Shown here: positions 1-6,103 of the stretch, piece by piece
Numbering within the stretch: the stretch's first letter is position 1
How the letters are laid out: each line of letters starts with the position of its first letter
Source: Methanobacteriota archaeon
GTDB lineage: Archaea; Thermoplasmatota; Thermoplasmata; RBG-16-68-12
NCBI GenBank assembly: GCA_005879015.1
Contig: VBMC01000032.1
Coordinates: forward strand, 1 to 16,014
DNA length: 16,014 bases
Reading direction: 5' to 3'
The notes under the pieces: model-generated
Told to the model about the DNA's origin: nothing
The model's database searches: none
The model's input: the letters and a program-made list of their open reading frames with translations, nothing else
Position numbers and translations under genes: made by a program

Positions 1-630
1 ACGAATGTTCTCCTGACGACCTTCTTCGGCTTGGTCCTGGTGATCTATGCGCTGACGGTCCAAGCCCTCGTCACGCGGTTCTTCCGCCTTGTCGCTGCAG
101 AGACCTGGAGTGAAGGTCGGTTCCGGATCTTCGGGAACAAGCACGTCTCCACCGCCGTCGGCCTCGGCGTTCCTTGGGTGTTCGCGGTCTCCGGGAGCTG
201 GTGGGCGCTCTGGCTATACTTCGGCGGGGCAAATCAGCTCCTCGCAGGCCTCGCGATCATGCTGATCTCAATTCACCTGGCGCGGGTGCGTGCACCGACG
301 AAGTACTCGCTGATTCCGGGGGTGTTCATGGTCGTGACCACGCTGGCCGCGCTCGTCTGGCAGACCTGGACGTTCCTGTATTCGGTCTGGCTCTTCCTTC
401 AAGGCGACAAATCGTGGATCGTCCGGAATGTCCGAGGTCCGATTCAGGCCGACCCGAACTACATCCTCGTCGCGGTTGGGATCAACGCGGTGTTCGTCCT
501 CATCGGCGTGGTCCTGTTCGGTGTCGGCCTTTCGATGTCCATCCGCCTGTTCCGCAGCTACCGCAGCAGCGTGGTCGAGGCCCGAGGCCGAGCGCCGGCG
601 GCGGCCGACGGCGGAACCAGGGAGCGGTAG
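1..630 (+). CDS. cstA: CstA-family peptide/pyruvate transporter, C-terminal part (5' truncated by window)
   Basis: The frame is open from base 1 and ends at TAG 628-630, giving about 209 residues of the C-terminal part of a carbon-starvation CstA permease. Several hydrophobic segments are visible. The phrase WLYFGGANQLLAGLA matches the conserved 'W-x-x-FG-x-ANQLLA' signature near the C-terminal membrane domain of the family. The tail (LFRSYRSS onward) is basic and Ala/Arg-rich, probably cytoplasmic. Family members import peptides or pyruvate under carbon limitation; the substrate of this archaeal member cannot be told from the fragment. The next gene starts 61 nt downstream on the same strand, so it may head or share a transcript with the small protein and ATPase genes. 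The start codon lies outside the window. Confidence 0.85.
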   Translation, partial: TNVLLTTFFGLVLVIYALTVQALVTRFFRLVAAETWSEGRFRIFGNKHVSTAVGLGVPWVFAVSGSWWALWLYFGGANQLLAGLAIMLISIHLARVRAPTKYSLIPGVFMVVTTLAALVWQTWTFLYSVWLFLQGDKSWIVRNVRGPIQADPNYILVAVGINAVFVLIGVVLFGVGLSMSIRLFRSYRSSVVEARGRAPAAADGGTRER

Positions 631-691
631 GCGCCGCGAAGCGTCAAGCTATTGAGGGCTTGGGGCATCCACAGGGGAGGAGCGAAGCAAC

Positions 692-982
692 ATGGCTGAC
701 TCGAAGGATCCTACGACTTCGAAGTCGCGCGGGCGCAAGGTCCGGGATGCAGCGAAGGGGGTCATGTACGGGATGGCCGCCCATGGCCACGTGACGGCGG
801 CTCTCCGGACACGGATGTACCTCGAGCACCTGTTCATGTTCATCACCCTGGGCGACATGCTCGGTGTGCCCGTGATCCCGCCCTACTATTCCCTGAGGAT
901 CCTTCCCTACGCGGTCCCGAACATCAAGAGCTGGAAGCAACGCGTCTTCCGGGAACGGGACTTCACGGACCAAGTGTTCTGA
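692..982 (+). CDS. Small protein, LPY/WK-motif family (paralogue of 4059-4328)
   Basis: Ninety-six residues of unknown function. The ATG follows a GGGGAGGAG ribosome binding site. The N-terminus is short, polar and basic (residues 1-20). A semi-hydrophobic amphipathic stretch follows (about 45-75), then a charged C-terminus. The second half shares LG-x-P, Y-x-S-x-R-x-LPY and WK-x-R-x-x-RER with the protein at 4059-4328, so the two are clearly paralogues. There is no convincing full transmembrane helix, signal peptide or metal-binding Cys/His set. It ends 9 nt before the first ArsA-like ATPase gene, whose ribosome binding site overlaps its stop codon, so the two are almost certainly cotranscribed and translationally coupled. 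I infer a partner, adaptor or client of the ATPase pair. I do not recognise a named family. Confidence 0.8.
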   Translation: MADSKDPTTSKSRGRKVRDAAKGVMYGMAAHGHVTAALRTRMYLEHLFMFITLGDMLGVPVIPPYYSLRILPYAVPNIKSWKQRVFRERDFTDQVF

Positions 983-991
983 GGACCGTGC

Positions 992-1878
992 ATGGGCCTC
1001 TCGACTTATTTCGAGAAGAAGGGCGACGCAGGAATCGTGATTTTCGCAGGGAAAGGTGGCCTTGGCAAGACGACGTGCTCGGCCGGATTGAGCCACTACA
1101 TGGCGTCGAAGCGCAACCGGAAGGTCCTCTGCTTCTCGACCGATCCGCAGGCGAGCCTGAGTGACATTTTCGACCGGGACATCTTCGGGAAGGGCCTCAT
1201 CTCAGTGATTCCGCAGCTCGACGTCGTCGAGATCGACGCGGACCGCCGCGTCGCCGACTACCAAGAGGAAGTGAAGCAGAAAATTCGGTCCATGTATGGC
1301 CTGACGGATATTCCGCCGGAGATCGAGGAGTACATCGATTCGACGTCCGCTGAGCCGGCGATGTACGAGTCCGCGACCTACGACGCGATGGCGGACTTGG
1401 TGTCGACGAGCGGTCACGATCTATACGTATTCGACATGCCCCCGTTCGGCCATGGCGTCCGGATGATCGCGATGGCCGGAATCCTGAGCAAGTGGGTCGG
1501 CAAGATACGAAGATCACACGCTTCACCGACCTCATGGTCGACCAGCGGCGCACATCGTTCTTCATGGTCCTGATCCCCGAGCGGATGGCGATCCTTGATA
1601 CGGAGCGAGCGCTCGAGATGTTCGACGCGCTCGGCCTGCAGATGGCCGGGCTTATCGTGAACCAGGTCTACCCGAAGGAACTGGCCGATGCGAAAGGCGG
1701 CGAGGCGGTCGAGTTCCTTCGGAACCGCGCGCGGATGCAGCAGAAGTACCTCGACGAGATCCGATCGAAGTTCGCGGGCAAGGTCGTCGCGATGCTCCCG
1801 ATGTATCCGCGTGAGCCGCGCGGGATGGACATGATTGAGAAGGTCTCCCAAGACCTCCTGTTCGGCCCTGCATTGTGA
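992..1878 (+). CDS. ArsA/Get3-like ATPase 1, reading frame broken near 1490-1505
   Basis: SIMIBI-class ATPase of the ArsA/Get3 family. Residues 20-28 form the deviant Walker A GKGGLGKTT, with the signature lysine near its start. Switch I reads STDPQASLSD, keeping the catalytic-type Asp (D51). Switch II is FDMPPFGHG. After AGILSKWV the frame (992-1573) loses homology. The family sequence resumes one frame over at about 1493 with TRFTDLMVDQRRTSFFMV, then the nucleotide-binding motif IVNQ, and ends at 1878. Aligned with the downstream paralogue, about 41 residues are missing at the junction, corresponding to part of the helical subdomain. So this is an internal deletion of about 120 nt plus a frame change: a real lesion, pseudogene or assembly error. 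No arsenite-binding cysteine set and no ArsB gene are present, so arsenic export is not supported. The ATG follows TGAGGA, which overlaps the previous stop. Confidence 0.8.
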
Positions 1879-1897
1879 GGTGATCGCCATCCCGACC

Positions 1898-2923
1898 ATG
1901 CGGCAACTCCTCGCGCAGCGACCGAAGATGCGGTACATTTTCACGGGAGGGAAGGGCGGCGTGGGGAAGACGGTCGCCGCGGCCGGACTGGCCTATCACT
2001 ATGCATCCCAGGGCGAACGCGTCCTCCTGGCGTCCCTGAACCCAGTCCACTCCCTATCGAGCTTGTTCGGCCAAAGCCTCTCTGGAGGCAAAGTCGTCGA
2101 GGTACAGGGCGCGAAGGGAGTCCACGCGGTCGAGGTTGAGACCACGGAGGTCGTTGAGCGGTATCGGAACTCGATCCGAGGGAGGGTGAAGGAGTTCCTC
2201 AAGTGGGCGGATATTCCTCTCGACGCCAAGCCCTTCATCGAGATCGCAACGACGAACCCCGCGTTCGAGGAGAGCGCGATGTTCGACCGGATGGTCGACT
2301 ACATCCTCAAGGAAGGCGAGGCGTTCGACCGTGTGATCTTCGACACGGCCGCCGTGGCAAATGCAGTCCGTCTGATCGGTTTGAGCAAGATCTACGGCCT
2401 GTGGCTCACCCGGATGATTGATTCTAGGAAGGAGGCGTTGAGCATGCGCGTCCAGCTTTCCTTCCGAAAGGAGAAGGTCATGGAAGAGGTGAAGAAGGAC
2501 CCGCTGATGGCGGACCTGATTTCCATGAACGAGCGGTTCGAGCAGGCGAAGGGGGTCCTCGTCGATCCGGAGCGGACCGCGTTCTTTTTCGTGACCTTAC
2601 CTCTCGCTTTGCCCATTGCGGTCGTGCGCCGTTTCATCGGAATGGTACAGAAGTTCAACATCCCGATCGGAGGGGTGATCGTGAATGAGGTCCTTCGGCC
2701 GGAAATCGCCCTCCAGGAGGGTGCGGGCGAGTACCTCGGGAACAAATATCATGAGCAAACCGGTTACATGAAGGTCCTCTACCGGGACCTTGGCCCGCTC
2801 GTCCGGTCGTATATCCCGCTATACGCATCGGAGGTCGGGGGCGTGGACATGATACGCCGGGTCTCCGAAGACATGATGTCGTACGCGCCTCCGTTCGCCG
2901 CCGAACTGTCGGGCGGGGCATGA
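1898..2923 (+). CDS. ArsA/Get3-like ATPase 2, switch I Asp replaced by Asn
   Basis: About 341 residues, single-domain ArsA/Get3 size. Walker A is GGKGGVGKT at residues 17-25, and the nucleotide-binding motif IVNEV is present. Switch I reads SLNPVHSLSSLF, where active homologues have S-T-D-P; the position of the catalytic Asp (Asp57 in yeast Get3) is Asn here. Switch II reads FDTAAVANAV and lacks the G-H of Get3-type sequences. I infer weak or no hydrolysis and a structural or regulatory role beside ATPase 1, much as the two halves of bacterial ArsA are non-equivalent. There are no cysteines, so neither the Get3 zinc CXXC nor an arsenite site exists. ATG 1898 was chosen over the upstream TTG 1835, which lies inside the previous gene. 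GTG 1880 and ATG 1928 remain alternatives. The 3' end overlaps the next gene by ATGA. Confidence 0.88.
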   Translation: MRQLLAQRPKMRYIFTGGKGGVGKTVAAAGLAYHYASQGERVLLASLNPVHSLSSLFGQSLSGGKVVEVQGAKGVHAVEVETTEVVERYRNSIRGRVKEFLKWADIPLDAKPFIEIATTNPAFEESAMFDRMVDYILKEGEAFDRVIFDTAAVANAVRLIGLSKIYGLWLTRMIDSRKEALSMRVQLSFRKEKVMEEVKKDPLMADLISMNERFEQAKGVLVDPERTAFFFVTLPLALPIAVVRRFIGMVQKFNIPIGGVIVNEVLRPEIALQEGAGEYLGNKYHEQTGYMKVLYRDLGPLVRSYIPLYASEVGGVDMIRRVSEDMMSYAPPFAAELSGGA

Positions 2924-3408
2924 AGTCGTCCACGCGCGACCACGTTGTCGCGGCCACCCACCTTGTCCTTGGCCCGTCGAACTTCATTGTCCTCCCGCTA
3001 CCGGACAACTGGGACCTTCGCCTCGGTCGGGCACCGATGGATGTCGACTATACGGTCTACCGCGACGGTGTTCGGTGGGCCCAAGCGGGTCAGGCGTCTG
3101 CCCTCCTCACGGACGCGAAGGCGCGCCGGGCGATCGAGCTGATGGTGAGAACGTCGCGCGGGTTGATTCCGGCCCCAAAGCTGTCCGAGACTCACGGGGG
3201 CACTTGCCGGATTGGTGGCCATGACGCGAGTTACCAGATCGGGATCGCGAAGTTCGGGTTCTTCAGGACGAAATTATACACGGTTCTCCACGCCGCCTAT
3301 CGATGCGAAGAGAGTCAGCGGTTCGTGGACCTCCGGTTCATGCACAAGGGGACCGCCGAAATGCTCGAAGCCCTGTTGCCTCCCCTGGAAAAGGCCCGCT
3401 GCCACTAG
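2920..3408 (+). CDS. Unknown 162-aa protein coupled to the ATPase pair
   Basis: It starts at ATG 2920, overlapping the TGA of ATPase 2 (ATGA), so translational coupling is likely. The protein is soluble, with no membrane segment or signal peptide. Its pattern is an N-terminal strand segment (FIVLPLPDNWDL), a central helix (about residues 65-85), then alternating strands (ASYQIGIAKFGFF, YTVLHAAYRC, RFVDLRFM) and a final helix ending in Cys-His. That order is reminiscent of Mog1/PsbP-type sandwich domains, but this is a weak impression only. No catalytic motif is seen. Its place as the last gene of the operon suggests it acts with the ATPases. Its TAG shares four bases (CTAG) with the stop of the convergent gene. 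Confidence 0.8.
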   Translation: MKSSTRDHVVAATHLVLGPSNFIVLPLPDNWDLRLGRAPMDVDYTVYRDGVRWAQAGQASALLTDAKARRAIELMVRTSRGLIPAPKLSETHGGTCRIGGHDASYQIGIAKFGFFRTKLYTVLHAAYRCEESQRFVDLRFMHKGTAEMLEALLPPLEKARCH

Positions 3409-3968
3409 GCACTCACGCGGTCCGCAAGGGTTCGGATCGTCGCGATCGCTTGGACCGCGTCCCTGGCCCCGACAGAAACGGATGCGGCGATTCCCGGCGC
3501 GCGCCCCATCGTGAGATGCAAGGCCATGATTGGCCGCAGATTCGCGGGCCCGACGGCCTCCAAGAGACCAACGACCCGACTCTGATCGTCCGCAGCGAGG
3601 AGCAGTTCGCGGCCGTCCAATGCGACGGTTGACCAATCCGATCGCGCCCGACGTCGCCGCTGGCCGATTCGCGTGCGGGGATCCGCGAGTTCGAATTCCA
3701 GTTTCGGGTCCTTTCGCAAGGCTGCCTCCACGAGGGCCGCGTCTCGCCGGCCTTGAGCCCTTCCGATCGCCCAGTTGATTGTCATCCGGAAGGCGGTGGT
3801 CCCGAACCAACGGACCTGAGAGGTCCCACCGAGACCGAGGACCGGTCCCCTGAGCTCCCGGGCGACTCGGGCCGCAAGGCGTCGCGAATAGACGGAGGCG
3901 GCATAGTACCACACGAGAAAGAACATCAAGACGAGTACCGCGATTGTCTCGAGATCCAGATCGGCCAC
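3405..3968 (-). CDS. Membrane-anchored protein of unknown function
   Basis: 187 residues. A short acidic N-terminus is followed by one transmembrane helix (about residues 8-25, rich in V, L, F and W). A strongly basic stretch comes next (YSRRLAARVAREL), predicting N-out, C-in topology, and the rest is a soluble domain of about 155 residues. That domain has a Gly-rich patch (GLGGTSQVRWFG), an Arg run near residue 105 and a C-terminal helical region; I recognise no family. The start is GTG 3968, with a TATA-like CTTTAG about 25 nt upstream, so the transcript may be leaderless. It is convergent with the ATPase operon and divergent from the small-protein gene at 4059. Standing between the two paralogous small proteins, it may belong to the same module. 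Confidence 0.75.
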   Translation of the reverse strand: MADLDLETIAVLVLMFFLVWYYAASVYSRRLAARVARELRGPVLGLGGTSQVRWFGTTAFRMTINWAIGRAQGRRDAALVEAALRKDPKLEFELADPRTRIGQRRRRARSDWSTVALDGRELLLAADDQSRVVGLLEAVGPANLRPIMALHLTMGRAPGIAASVSVGARDAVQAIATIRTLADRVSA

Positions 3969-3987
3969 GTTGCTGGGATGGCTCGGC

Positions 3988-4027
3988 CCGGCTAAAGCCC
4001 TCGGGTCCCGACAAGAAAAGGTTTACC
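3988..4027. promoter_or_regulatory. Divergent promoter region, BRE/TATA-like boxes
   Basis: Ninety bases separate the divergent GTG starts at 3968 (-) and 4059 (+). Plus strand: AGAAAAGGTTTA at 4014-4025 looks like a purine-rich BRE followed by a TATA-like TTTA. An initiation site about 25 nt on would leave a leader of roughly 10 nt before 4059. Minus strand: CTTTAG at about 3990-3995 sits 25 nt before GTG 3968. The plus-strand box closely matches the one before the tRNA-Leu gene (9119-9131). This is pattern-based only. Confidence 0.45.
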
Positions 4028-4058
4028 CGCGCACGAGTCAGTAAGGACGGGGGACGGC

Positions 4059-4328
4059 GTGAGCCGCACGAGGCGCGTCCTGAAAGTGCTCAAAGAGATG
4101 CTCTGGGGCCTCTTCTTCTTCGACCTGTACACCGAGAACACGAAGATGCGGATTCGCTACAACGACGCGGTGAACCTGCTGATCTTCTCGGAGACGTTGG
4201 GGATCCCCCTCATGAATTCGTACGTCTCGATGCGGCTCCTGCCCTACTTCTTCGGCGAACTGGAAGGCTGGAAACGCCGCGAGATGCGGGAACGCGAAAT
4301 CCTGGACGAGGCGCCCGATCTTCATTGA
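4059..4328 (+). CDS. Small protein, LPY/WK-motif family (paralogue of 692-982)
   Basis: 89 residues, GTG start at 4059. The N-terminal 20 residues are basic and hydrophobic (VLKVLKEMLWGLFFFDLY). The conserved half carries LGIP, then Y-x-S-x-R-x-LPY, WK-x-R and RERE, matching the protein at 692-982 almost position for position. Function unknown. It is not adjacent to an ATPase gene but lies about 1.1 kb beyond the ATPase pair and has its own promoter-like box, so it may be expressed separately from its paralogue. The N-terminus differs (more hydrophobic, aromatic-rich), which suggests a different localisation or partner for the same conserved C-terminal element. The gene ends 41 nt before the convergent membrane-protein gene. 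The ribosome binding site is weak (GGGGGA). Confidence 0.8.
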   Translation: MSRTRRVLKVLKEMLWGLFFFDLYTENTKMRIRYNDAVNLLIFSETLGIPLMNSYVSMRLLPYFFGELEGWKRREMREREILDEAPDLH

Positions 4329-4369
4329 ACGGTTCGTCCGCCGCACTTTGCTTTCCGTCGAAGTCCATT

Positions 4370-4990
4370 TTAGCGACCGATCACCCGAGACCCAAAGTAG
4401 AACGTGACCACGAGGGAGAGGGCGTCCACAACGCGATCGGCGAAAATCGTAGTCTCTCCGGTCGCCAAGGCGAAGCACGTGTAGGCGGTCAGCGCCAACG
4501 CTCCGATCGCGATCAGGTCGCGCGCGAGGGTCGCGAAACGTTTCCGGACGATGTTCTCGTGGGCCCGCCGGTGGACGAGCCAGGATACGATGAGTCCTGA
4601 CCCGTAGCCGCCGAGGACCTCAAGGACCGCGAGCAGCGCCGGAGGGATCCCCTGCACGGTCGGATTCGCGCGAAGGAACCACCCCGCCAGGCCCCCGAAG
4701 GCCAGGAGCAGGATTCCGCGGACGATCTTCGTGTGGCGGGTTGTGGGGGTCGCCGGCACGAGGGGCCTCCCCGGCGTCGCCACGGTCGGGGGAGTCGTCG
4801 CGGCGCGAGTCCCGAAGTAGAAGGCGATGACGACGACGACGGAATTGATGAGGATAGGCGGAACCTCTGCACCCCCTCGGAGCAGGAGGTAGGCATAGGT
4901 CCCGGTGACGATCAGGCCGATCGTTCCCCGCACGCTGCCGTGCGGGAGGCGCAAGGGCTCCCGGATGCGCGCGGCGAGGTCTTCGGCCAC
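4370..4990 (-). CDS. Multi-pass membrane protein with internal duplication
   Basis: 206 residues with about six hydrophobic segments (roughly 22-38, 46-62, 89-107, 116-138, 158-176, 186-202). Residues 22-62 and 158-202 look duplicated: each is a two-helix unit with a Tyr in its first helix and closing in FYFG-T/S-R (58-62 and 198-202). A Pro/Thr-rich hydrophilic linker spans about 64-86, and a basic His/Arg-rich loop follows helix 4. No transport or catalytic motif is recognised. The start is GTG 4990. A TATA-like CTTAAG lies about 26 nt upstream and no ribosome binding site is visible, so a leaderless transcript is plausible. The 72-aa gene upstream on the same strand ends 52 nt away. Confidence 0.75.
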   Translation of the reverse strand: MAEDLAARIREPLRLPHGSVRGTIGLIVTGTYAYLLLRGGAEVPPILINSVVVVIAFYFGTRAATTPPTVATPGRPLVPATPTTRHTKIVRGILLLAFGGLAGWFLRANPTVQGIPPALLAVLEVLGGYGSGLIVSWLVHRRAHENIVRKRFATLARDLIAIGALALTAYTCFALATGETTIFADRVVDALSLVVTFYFGSRVIGR

Positions 4991-5042
4991 GCCGCGGAAC
5001 GGTCCGCGAGCCGCTTAAGACTGCCGAGGACCGGTGTCGGGA

Positions 5043-5261
5043 TCACCAGAACGAGGCGATCGCCTGCGACACCCGCCGAAGGAGGCCCTCGCTCACATCG
5101 TCATCGTGGGTCGGTTCCGCCGGGGTCTCCGGGGAGGCATTCGCCGAAAGCAGCCACGCGACATTCGGGCCGCCGTACTCCCGGCGCACGTATCGGTCCG
5201 CTTCGGTCCCCTTCAGAGTCGGGTCGTCTCGCACCAACGCCCAGGCGATCGATGGCATCAT
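5043..5261 (-). CDS. Small 72-aa protein of unknown function
   Basis: The longer open frame reaches 5426, but coding signal begins only at the tandem ATG-ATG at 5261. A strong ribosome binding site (GGAGGTG) sits 6 nt before it, and from there third codon positions are strongly G/C-rich, like neighbouring genes. The sequence upstream of 5261 lacks this bias. The product is soluble, with an N-terminal region rich in charged residues (VRDDPTLKGTEADRYVRREY), a Pro/Thr/Asp-rich middle and a short amphipathic C-terminal helix ending in Phe-Trp. There is no membrane segment or Cys/His motif. It is divergent from the ArsR-type regulator, with the palindrome cluster between them, so it is a candidate target of that regulator. 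I recognise no family. Confidence 0.6.
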   Translation of the reverse strand: MMPSIAWALVRDDPTLKGTEADRYVRREYGGPNVAWLLSANASPETPAEPTHDDDVSEGLLRRVSQAIASFW

Positions 5262-5390
5262 CGGAGCCACCTCCAGGGCAAAAGCTCCAGGCCGGTCGAA
5301 GGCCAGGCACCGCGGGCGGGCTCGCGGAAGGCGCGCGGATTCGCGGCCTTTCGACGCTCTACCAAGCGTCCATTTACCTTGTTGTACTGC

Positions 5391-5477
5391 ATGTTTGTGT
5401 GATAGCAACCCTTGTTTATAAAACAATCGTTTTCATTATAGAAACGGTTATAAACATCCACAAACATACATTGTTTC
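5391..5477. promoter_or_regulatory. Nested palindromes and TATA boxes upstream of the HTH regulator
   Basis: An AT-rich island in otherwise GC-rich DNA. Perfect inverted pair: ATGTTTGTG 5391-5399 with CACAAACAT 5459-5467. Inside it lie TTGTTT-ATA-AAACAA (5412-5426), CGTTT...AAACG (5428-5432 with 5442-5446) and GTT-ATA-AAC (5447-5455), and TTGTTTC follows at 5471. TTATAAAC 5448-5455 is a good TATA box for ATG 5486. Binding sites for the adjacent winged-helix regulator (autoregulation) are the simplest reading; that is inference. Confidence 0.6.
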
Positions 5478-5485
5478 AAGACGCC

Positions 5486-6103
5486 ATGAAGGCTTTCAAG
5501 ACCATCAAAGACCCCAACGCCTTTCAGCTCCTTGGAGACGAGACTCGCCGGCGGATTATTTATCTCCTCCGGGCGAAGGAGATGACCGTCAGCCAGATTG
5601 CGGGAGAATTGAACCTGACGCCGCAGGCGATCTACCATCACATCCGGAAATTGCGGGATGCGGGAATGGTCGAGGTCGCCCGTGAAGAGCGCGTGGACCA
5701 TTTCATCGAGACATATTACCGTGCGAGCGCGGAGATCTTCAACATGTCCCACGGCAGCGGATCATCCTCAACCTATCACGAAGAGAAGGCTGCGGAAAGT
5801 CTCCAAGCGCTCTCGAAGATCGGCCTCCCGGTACGGGAGGATCCCACCCTAGCGTCGCGACTCGTCGAGTTGGATAAACGCATGGATCAGATTGGCGAGA
5901 AACAGAGTTGGGCGGACGCCATCGCGGGCCTCGAAGACGTCGACTTCTTCGTGAAACAAAGCGTCGACCACTTGGCGAAGCTGCTGATGATGAGTGACAA
6001 GGAGTTCAACGAGTACCTCAGCTTGATTCGCGAGGAACGCAAGCTCCTGCGTTCGCTCTTGGAAGAACCCGAGAAAGTCGAAGCAGTCGCCCGAAAGTCC
6101 TAG
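5486..6103 (+). CDS. ArsR/HTH_20-type winged-helix transcriptional regulator
   Basis: 205 residues from ATG 5486. The open frame extends far upstream, but only this start gives a regulator-like N-terminus just after a TATA box. Residues about 8-85 form a winged helix: LLGDETRRRIIYLL, then helix-turn-helix with recognition helix LTPQAIYHHIRKLRDAGMV, and the wing (ARE-ERVDHF). This matches the archaeal HTH_20/ArsR-like group. No Cys metal site is present, so metal sensing of the classical ArsR kind is not indicated. The remaining 120 residues are strongly charged and helical (LDKRMDQIGEKQ; LIREERKLLRSLLEEPEKVE), probably for dimerisation or effector response. It lies downstream of a palindrome cluster, suggesting autoregulation, and is convergent with the acyl-CoA dehydrogenase, sharing the stop tetramer CTAG. 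Confidence 0.88.
   Translation: MKAFKTIKDPNAFQLLGDETRRRIIYLLRAKEMTVSQIAGELNLTPQAIYHHIRKLRDAGMVEVAREERVDHFIETYYRASAEIFNMSHGSGSSSTYHEEKAAESLQALSKIGLPVREDPTLASRLVELDKRMDQIGEKQSWADAIAGLEDVDFFVKQSVDHLAKLLMMSDKEFNEYLSLIREERKLLRSLLEEPEKVEAVARKS

Noticed and set aside
1480..1510. Programmed ribosomal frameshift in ATPase 1
   Set aside because: Residues are missing as well as the frame being changed, and no clear slippery sequence or pseudoknot is seen at the junction.
992..2923. Arsenite efflux ATPase (arsA) reading of the ATPase pair
   Set aside because: No arsenite-binding cysteine set, no ArsB or ArsR-operon context, and ATPase 2 has no cysteine at all.
4733..5485. N-terminal extension of the HTH regulator frame
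   Set aside because: It overlaps two minus-strand genes and the AT-rich promoter; coding signal and homology start at ATG 5486.
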